Source of the DNA: Anisus vortex
Taxonomy: Eukaryota; Mollusca; Gastropoda; Planorbidae
Assembly (NCBI GenBank): GCA_949126835.1
Contig: OX421492.1
Span: 42,992,998-43,056,997 of the forward strand
DNA: 64,000 nt
Direction: 5' to 3'
The position numbers and the translations under genes were made by a program. This document shows positions 57,481 to 64,000 of the stretch, one piece after another. The notes under the pieces were generated by a model, which was given only the letters and a program-made list of their open reading frames with translations, made no database searches and was not told where the DNA came from. Positions within the stretch are counted from its first letter, which is position 1; the number at the start of each line of letters is the position of its first letter.

Positions 57481-58197
57481 TCTTGTGTAGGCCTAGGTCT
57501 GTGCCGTGTTCAGAGAAACTGGTTCAACTCTGTTACAGCAATTAACATATATAAATATGCAAGTAACTGTTGGTATGTGTTTGTGTGTGTGTTTTACTAT
57601 CTACGTGTGTGTTGTGTGATTGAGGGAAGGGTTTGACTTTATAACGAATGATTGGTTTTTAATTATCCCTTCACAATAAAACGTAGAACTAGGAGATCGT
57701 ACAACAATTATATATTTTAATAAGAAATAGGACAATAATTCAATAATTATATTGCACTAAAAATGGGAAGGTAGTGCAAGAAGTTAGCCTCTCAAAGTAA
57801 ATCATCCCATTCAGAACGATTGTAAAGCTTCAAAAGAAGTATTATTCAGCCATAGTATATGCCTAAAGCAAATTTAATATATCCTATATATGAATTGCAA
57901 TACATTTTGAATAGCAAATGAGTAATTATTTTATTCTGCAACGTACAGACATTCCCTTTATAGTGACTATTATTACGTAAGATGGTGTTAAGTTTAGACA
58001 ACACTGTGTTTCTGAGGTTAACGATATTGAAATCATTTAAGCTGATACTAAAAAAATCAACGTAAAATTGATTTATTCTAAATATTTGAGACGTTTCTCT
58101 GAGGCAACATAAATATAAGCATTAGCTCTCTTTTCATTCAAATGACATGTAGTCTACTTCTAGTAGGCTAATACATTTTAGAGATTGAAATCTTATA
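57481..58197. other. Non-coding stretch
   Basis: No feature recognised beyond a short tg-rich tract near 57575. Confidence 0.4.
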
Positions 58198-58340
58198 TTT
58201 ACAGACGATTATTGAGTCCTATGCATATCCCTGGTTTGAATCTAGTCTTGCATTTTCATTCCTGTTTTAAATGATGTTAAGTTACTGGTTTTCCTGGTTT
58301 GTTCAGGCAACCTATTTCACGCCTGTATACCACTCGGAAA
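58198..58340 (-). pseudogene. LINE-J fragment, 3' part, split by a SINE
   Basis: Family landmarks ttacagacgattattgagtc, ctagtcttgcattttcat, gatgttaagttactggtttt and gttcaggcaacctatttcac. The LINE continues at 58690-58870 after the SINE. Confidence 0.75.
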
Positions 58341-58351
58341 GGGGTGAAACG

Positions 58352-58689
58352 ATGACCGAGCGGCAGCTCGTTCGACTGGCATACGGAAGGTCCTGGGTTT
58401 GAATCCTGTTGAAGGCATACCGAAGGTCCTGGGTTTGAATCCTGTTGAAGGCATACCGAAGGTCCTGGGTTCGAATCCTGGTGAAGGCTAGGAATTTTTC
58501 CCGGGTCTGGAGGTGTTCCTGAATCTACCCAGCTCTGATGGGTACTTGACCTTAGTTGGGGTAAAGTAAAGGCGGCTGTGCATTGTGCGGGCCACACAAT
58601 CATCAAGTATGCCAAGGCCATAGAAACTGGTGAACGTTAATTCACTGGCGATATGATCAATTTGGACTGAAGGCTACTTTACTTATACC
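58352..58689 (+). mobile_element. SINE-1 with triplicated B-box segment, inserted in LINE-J
   Basis: Starts atgaccgagcggcagctcgt. The 36-bp segment gcatac(g/c)gaaggtcctggg... containing the B box (GGTT(T/C)GAATCC) occurs three times in tandem (58379, 58415, 58451). Then the normal body follows and it ends tgaaggctactttacttata. Possible 5-bp target duplication aaacg (58347-58351, 58690-58694). Confidence 0.85.
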
Positions 58690-58870
58690 AAACGGGAAGA
58701 AATAGTACTTTAATACATTTGTTCTTGCATATAGGATAAGTCAACTGTTTTTGTCCCTATGTTTATCTGAGCAGTGTAATAGATTGCTATCGTGCTGTTT
58801 TTCTAAGTTAGAATTTAGGGCTTGTGTTTGATTACTACTTTACTCTTTGCCTTTCTCCTACAGGTAGTTC
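58690..58870 (-). pseudogene. LINE-J fragment, continuation after SINE
   Basis: gtccctatgtttatctgagc, gtgtaatagattgctatcgt, ctaagttagaatttagg and ctactttactctttgccttt follow the family order directly on from 58340. This shows that the SINE landed in an existing LINE copy. Confidence 0.75.
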
Positions 58871-58937
58871 AACACATAATCCAACATCCTGAACAGGCAT
58901 AGACTCTACTTATCTTTAAAAAATATATATAAATCTA

Positions 58938-59030
58938 GACATGCCCTCTAAAGAAAAGATTATGGCCTCCTACGCTAATCCGTTGTTTACCTTTACTCTT
59001 GCATTTTGATAAGAGTTTTTAGCCTAGTTG
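58938..59030 (-). pseudogene. LINE-J fragment
   Basis: ccctctaaagaaaagattat and ggcctcctacgctaatccgt then cttgcattttgataagag: the family 3' end, same orientation as the others. Confidence 0.65.
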
Positions 59031-59459
59031 TTGTTTTTAAATTGTGAAAGTAGGGCCTATTGCAAACATTTCACCTGAATTTGTCAAGGGGGAATTCCCC
59101 CGGATATTTTTAAGGATAAGTGAAGCTTGACAAAATATAAAAACAATCATCATTGTAATATGTTTTAACGAAATTTTACATATTCGAATCGAACTATGTT
59201 TTTTAAAATTAAAAGTGTATATATTATAGTAATCGAATTTAATAAGAACATTACAGTGTGGTTTAAGATAGGCCTAAAATATATATCAAGTTTAAGAAAC
59301 TCAATAAGATTTAACTTTTAACATAGCGTTAACAAAATACAGTTTATTTAAAAAAAAAACAACTAGAAATGTCCACTATCTTTTTTTTTTAAATCTGAAG
59401 ATTGCCGCAAAGAACAATTTGATAAAAGCTTACTTTTATAACAAAACAAAAAAAAAAAC
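59031..59459. other. AT-rich non-coding stretch
   Basis: No feature recognised. Confidence 0.4.
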
Positions 59460-59750
59460 ATTTTTGAATACAGACTCATTGTTTTATCCTTGGTTTAAGC
59501 TCCGTCTGTATTTGTTCATAAGTAGGCTAGGCTATTTTAAATGGCGTTCAGTTGTTGTTATTCCAGACTAGCTAAAAAACAACAACACGAATTGCTCGAA
59601 TACCACTCAGGAAAAAGAAGAGATGTTATTCATCCCTTTCACATGGAATAAGAAAGTATTTTTATCTTTCAGTTTTTTTCTGAATGTTTTATTTAAAAAA
59701 ATATTGTGTTGTATTTGTAAGTTAGAATTGAATGCTTTATGATTTGACTT
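59460..59750 (-). pseudogene. Decayed LINE-J fragment
   Basis: Weak matches in family order: cttggtttaagctccgtctg, taaatggcgttcagttgttg, atgttttatttaaaaa, ttgtatttgtaagttagaat. Older than its neighbours. Confidence 0.45.
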
Positions 59751-60150
59751 TTATCTTATCTTATAGCCTACATTACAGACTCTCCTATAAAAAAAGATTA
59801 TGGCGTTTTAAGCACATCTGTGGTTTAAATCTAGTTCTGCATTTCTATAAGTGTTTAAAATGATGATAAGTTTCTGGTTTTCATGGATTGTTCATGCAAT
59901 CTATTCCATGCCCGGATGCCACTCAGTGTTCTCGCAAAAGGGATTTTTTTGTCCTTATGTTTATCTGAGAATTGTGACAGATTGTCTTTGTGTTATATTT
60001 TTTAATTATAATTTAATGCTTTATGTATTATTAGGGATACTTCTTTACTCTTTACCCTTCTGTCCTCTAGTGTTTCTATGTTTAGTTATTTAATTATTGG
60101 AGTTACTCTTGTCAGTTGTTATTATTCGTTAGTGGTGAACCTTGCATCTC
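59751..60150 (-). pseudogene. LINE-J fragment, longest copy, with (GATAA) tail
   Basis: Begins at the 3' tail (tatcttatcttatagcctac, attacagactctcctataaa). It covers ctggttttcatggattgttc, ctattccatgcccggatgcc, tttttgtccttatgtttatc, tgttatattttttaattata, tactctttacccttctgtcc and ctctagtgtttctatgttta, ending near ctcttgtcagttg. Stops and frame breaks on the minus strand. Confidence 0.78.
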
Positions 60151-61499
60151 TTTTCTGAATTGGCTCTAATTTGTTAATGTTTCCTTTAGCTGATGGGTCA
60201 CCTCTATGTCATGTATAAATCAGCTTTTCATTATATGTCAAAATTAAGATCAATCTTAGAAATAAAATTAAGCAAATAATTTTTTTCCAGGGATTCGATA
60301 ATAGCCAACCAGTTTAAGAACTGCCAAAATCTGAATAATTTGAGCAGGGACATTTTAACGTTAGAGTTATCGTTAGATTGCACATCATGCAGTGGAATAA
60401 CTGGTAAAAACGGCACATGGGGTGGAGTCGAAATTGGCGCCCGTTTAAAATGTTAGCGTTCATTATTGGTAAGCTATAACGTACTTAAATGTTAAGAAAG
60501 AGTCAGTTTGGAGCATATACAAAAGTGTACGCCTGGGTCTTCCGCTCCCTCTACTCCTCTAGTTACGCTACTGAAAGCATTGTCTCATTCCTCAGTTCAA
60601 TATGATCAATAGTTATCAAGCACTGATAGGACGAAGTCTCTCAGAGTAGTTCTTGGAGACATCAGAAAGATTTCATTATGACAAACAGGGTGTTTGCACT
60701 CAATGATTTGCTGCTAACATACAGCAGCTGTAGCATCGCATTTTGCGATACAAACCACTCATTGTTGGTCGTAAAACGCTCCAATAAAACCTTTTTTTAT
60801 GCATCTCAGAAAAGATAACAGTCTGCCTCGTATTAAGACATGATCTGGAGATATCAGCTGTAAAGAACTGCATTAACTGGTAACGAGTTCTTCAATGGTA
60901 TCGGAGGCAGGTAATTTATTCCTGATGGCTTTAGGGCCTAACCGAGTACCGAATCCGAATAATTGGACGTAGGGCCTACTATTTGCCTAGGGCCTAGAAA
61001 ATCCTAGAGAAGTAGTAGCCCAGCAGTTTTGCTAACATATACAACACTTATTCATCTGATAATCTCCTTCTTTACACCCTCTTCACATGTCCCGTTACAC
61101 GCTTACTTGGAACAAGAGAAATAGTTAGGTCTCTGGCAAAACTGATCAAGTACGGACTTAGATCTTTTGTATACATTTATATTTGATTTCTAACTATTTG
61201 TGTGTGTAGGCCTATTATTAGCCGAGACAAAAAGGTGCCGAAAAAAAAAAGGAATATTCTGCCATACCAGTCACAAGCATCCATGGTTTAAGAATAAGAC
61301 TAGCCTACAAAACATGAACAGTCGATGTCATACAATAAATGATTCGTGAAACGGCTCCATTGTGTTCCAAACACAGAATGAACAAACCATACACTGGGCA
61401 GTCCTCTATTCTCTAAATAATCGAGTATTTATAAGTTTGATTTGTGAAGTATCTTCCCCAATCAGAGGCTGCTAATTGAATTGAATGAAACTCCGAATG
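60151..61499. other. Non-coding stretch
   Basis: At 60549-60573 ctcctctagttacgctactg is the inverse of the terminus seen at 9606. Otherwise no feature recognised. Confidence 0.4.
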
Positions 61500-61507
61500 A
61501 TCTAAGA

Positions 61508-61714
61508 CATGGATTGGTAACCTGCGGCACGCGTGCCAGACGTGGCACGCTGACAATTTTTTTCAATGGCACGCGAATACCCACTAAAAGGCTATTCAGG
61601 TCTCTTCTACAAGAAATTGAGTGTTAGAGCAGGATAACTTTTAGACTTTTGGCACACTGTATGAGTACGAAATCCTGCTTTGGCAAACTGTTATTTAAAG
61701 GTTGCCGACACATA
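61508..61714 (+). mobile_element. hAT-A MITE with perfect target duplication
   Basis: 207 bp from CATGGATTGGTAACC to GGTTGCCGACACATA, with exact 8-bp flanks atctaaga (61500-61507, 61715-61722). Interior cgtgccagacgtggcacgct and ctacaagaaattgagtgtta match the copy at 46676. Confidence 0.88.
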
Positions 61715-61722
61715 ATCTAAGA

Positions 61723-61940
61723 GTATGAATCGGTCATATCCGAAATCCTTGGATATCAAATATTAGGTTGAAGGTAAAACCATGATGCGGGTTTTGTAAT
61801 TTTATAGCTAAATGGAAAGTGGGTGCCCCGACGATCCCTGAATAATTTGAATAAGTTTAGTGCAACAAAATAGGTACATTAGGTCAAACCTCTCACTATA
61901 ACCAAAACAAACCACTCTCTATTTCTTTCCCAATTATCTA
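61723..61940. other. Short non-coding stretch
   Basis: Nothing recognised. Confidence 0.35.
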
Positions 61941-62165
61941 GTTATCTCTCCATCCATCCCTCATCCACCTATCTATCCATTCCTCAATCCATCCATCCAT
62001 CTATATTTCTATCCACCCATCCATCTTTCCATCCTCTCCTCCCATTGTCCATCTATCCATCTATCCACCCTCAATCAATCCATCCATCTTTCCCTCCCTC
62101 TCTCTCTCGCTCTCAATCCATTCACCCTCTTTTCACCCCTCAATCTATCTGTCTATCTATCTATG
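61941..62165. repeat. (ATCC)n / CT-rich compound microsatellite
   Basis: Interrupted catccatc and ctatctat runs with a ctctctctc core near 62097. Confidence 0.92.
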
Positions 62166-63125
62166 TCTATTTCTTGTCTCCCACTTGTTCGTACACACGC
62201 TCACAAAAATGCACGCACATAATAATATAATTGCAATACTGTATTATATTATTATTATTATTATATAACTACATGAATAAATAATCCATGAGAAGGAAAA
62301 AGAACATCATCATGTAGCAATGCGATCAGATTGCTTGGGAATGAATTTAGCCCTTCATAACATCTAACATCCGTCAATTATAATAAATAGTGTAGGCCTA
62401 ATAATACCATTTTCAACCAAAACCAAACACAAATAAATGGATTTACTTGTGCAATTTATTTAAAAAAATAAAAAATGCAGTGCAGTATGAACATGTAAGG
62501 CCCATCACCCATAATATGCTAAGCGTTGGTGAAATGTGTATTATTACTTCCCTTCAAATCGCCTTGCCGTTCGTTGTTTCATTTTTATTTATGCATCGCC
62601 CCCTTGCAAACGTCAACAACACCCCTCCCACTAATATTTTTTTTCTAAAACCGAGGATTAAAAAAATATGCAGGCCTATTCATTTTTTTTTTTTAGAAAT
62701 TATGTTCAAAGATTTTTATTGCTACCACTTTCATACGAGTCCCAATTTTTAGAGCAGGCATTTCGCCTTATGCGTCCAATTTAGCGGTGGGTAAGTATTG
62801 CACGAGAGCGGGAGTCAATTTCCCGCATGGGGCGTTCTTTTATCTGAAAGCAACATTGTGCATTCTTATGAAACCTTCAACTTTATAGGGCGAATTATAA
62901 TTATAATGCGCATAGTGCTTCATACACGGTAAACAACAAGCAGCACTTGTTGTAAATTATGGCATCCTCTTCCTTGTTTTATCTACCCCCCCCCCTCATT
63001 TCACGTTTACATACACACACCACCATCAATCTGGGGTCCATGGGGAAATTATTAATTGCAGTAACCAGTTGACAATTAAATGAAAATAGTGACTATATTA
63101 TTCCCTAGGCTAAATGCCTTATTAG
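62166..63125. other. Non-coding stretch
   Basis: Short (att)n at 62250-62263 and a C-rich run near 62986. A 101-codon frame at 62447-62752 shows no motif, and homopolymers shape much of it. Confidence 0.4.
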
Positions 63126-63151
63126 ACAGAGAGAGAATGAGAAAGAGAGAA

Positions 63152-63191
<40 letters not shown>

Positions 63192-63215
63192 GAAAGAGAT
63201 AAAAAGAAAGAGAGA
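63126..63215. repeat. (GA)n microsatellite
   Basis: Purine dinucleotide run with few interruptions, uninterrupted at about 63157-63186. Confidence 0.93.
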
Positions 63216-63264
63216 ATGTATGAATTTATAATGATGAAGAAAGTGTTTGGCTAGAGAGAAAAAG

Positions 63265-63278
63265 GGGGGGGGGGGGGG
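63265..63278. repeat. Poly-G tract
   Basis: About 14 consecutive G inside a purine-rich stretch. Confidence 0.9.
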
Positions 63279-63282
63279 AGAA

Positions 63283-64000
63283 TCGAAAAAGTGTGTGAAG
63301 GGGAAAGGTTAGACCTAAACAAATATATTTTTTATTTATATTTATTTTTTAGGTGTGTGGCTCGATAGGCCTTTACAGAGAACATAAACATTATGGAAAC
63401 GTGTCTAGGCTATAGGCCTACAGATACTAATTGTGTCAAAGACATATAGTGTGGGTGGGGTGTGTTAGTGGATAAGTTGTCAACCAAAAATGACACGCAA
63501 TTCGTCACAAAAACCTTGCATTCTTTTCGAAATATCAGACCTACTACCAGATGGCCCTCCCTTTTTATTAACCATGGAATAAAAAATATCAGAGCACCTT
63601 TACATTCTGAGTAGTAAATCGATATTTTTTTAAATATCTAGATTGAGTTTATATTTTGTTATCGAACTCATTTCAAAGACTCCCAAATGCCCCAAGTTTT
63701 TCCTGGCACACGACGCAGTCTAGACACCTAAGGCCAATCTCTTGATGATTTTGTTTTACTGACACATGGCAGTAATAGACACCTGCCTTTTCTGTCTTAC
63801 ATTTGCGCATGCGTCAACTTTATTTATTTGCTGCAATGTGCCAGATTGATTTATGCAACATTGAAGACTTTTAATACATTTTAAATTGACTTTTTCATGT
63901 TATTTATGTATAAATTTTACAACAACTGTTCGATGATTAGCTCAAACCATCATTATCGTGTCTATAAAGATTTGCTAACTTCTTTTTAAAGAAAAGAAGT
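63283..64000. other. Non-coding stretch to window end
   Basis: No feature recognised. Confidence 0.4.

Overview
This is eukaryotic, animal-type genomic DNA: AT-rich, with one convincing gene in 64 kb and dense transposon and minisatellite content. It looks molluscan, most likely a gastropod. That rests on the repeat families: tRNA-derived SINEs whose body reads like gastropod SINEs I know, relics of CR1/Jockey-like and RTE-like LINEs, and abundant hAT elements. I could not search a database, so species and family names are provisional. Labels such as hAT-A or LINE-J are local to this window.

The only gene I can support is a 644-codon single-block ORF on the minus strand (4109-6043). A strong 3' splice site just before its ATG suggests a non-coding first exon upstream. 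Its product is not recognised. Residues about 385-470 look like strands and loops of a TIM barrel, so it is probably a soluble enzyme-like protein.

Layout. 1-4 kb: AT-rich DNA with two LINE-J 3' relics and two small minisatellites. 4.1-6.1 kb: the gene. 6-12 kb: mostly unique non-coding DNA with one intact hAT-B MITE. 12.1-21.5 kb: four unrelated tandem arrays close together (50 bp x 80, 33 bp x 8, 41/40 bp x about 66, 55 bp x 31). 22-28 kb: a hAT-A MITE with target-site duplication, two decayed LINEs, a hAT-A copy whose inner segment became a 31-bp array, and a composite hAT-B insertion splitting a LINE ORF. 29-36 kb: LINE ends, a long hAT-A element, a complete but broken hAT-C element and a Tigger/pogo relic. 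37-46 kb: a 49-bp array split by a probable solo LTR, a 236-bp dispersed duplication, hAT relics, an array built from the hAT-B terminus, and a SINE that shares the LINE-J 3' tail. 46-64 kb: SINEs, more hAT-A copies, LINE ends, a complete but broken hAT-D element and microsatellites.

No group of genes here works together. The biological theme is repeat evolution: mobile-element pieces have repeatedly become tandem arrays (hAT-A interior, hAT-B terminus, a LINE segment, the SINE B box), and several insertions can be dated relative to one another by nesting and target-site duplications.
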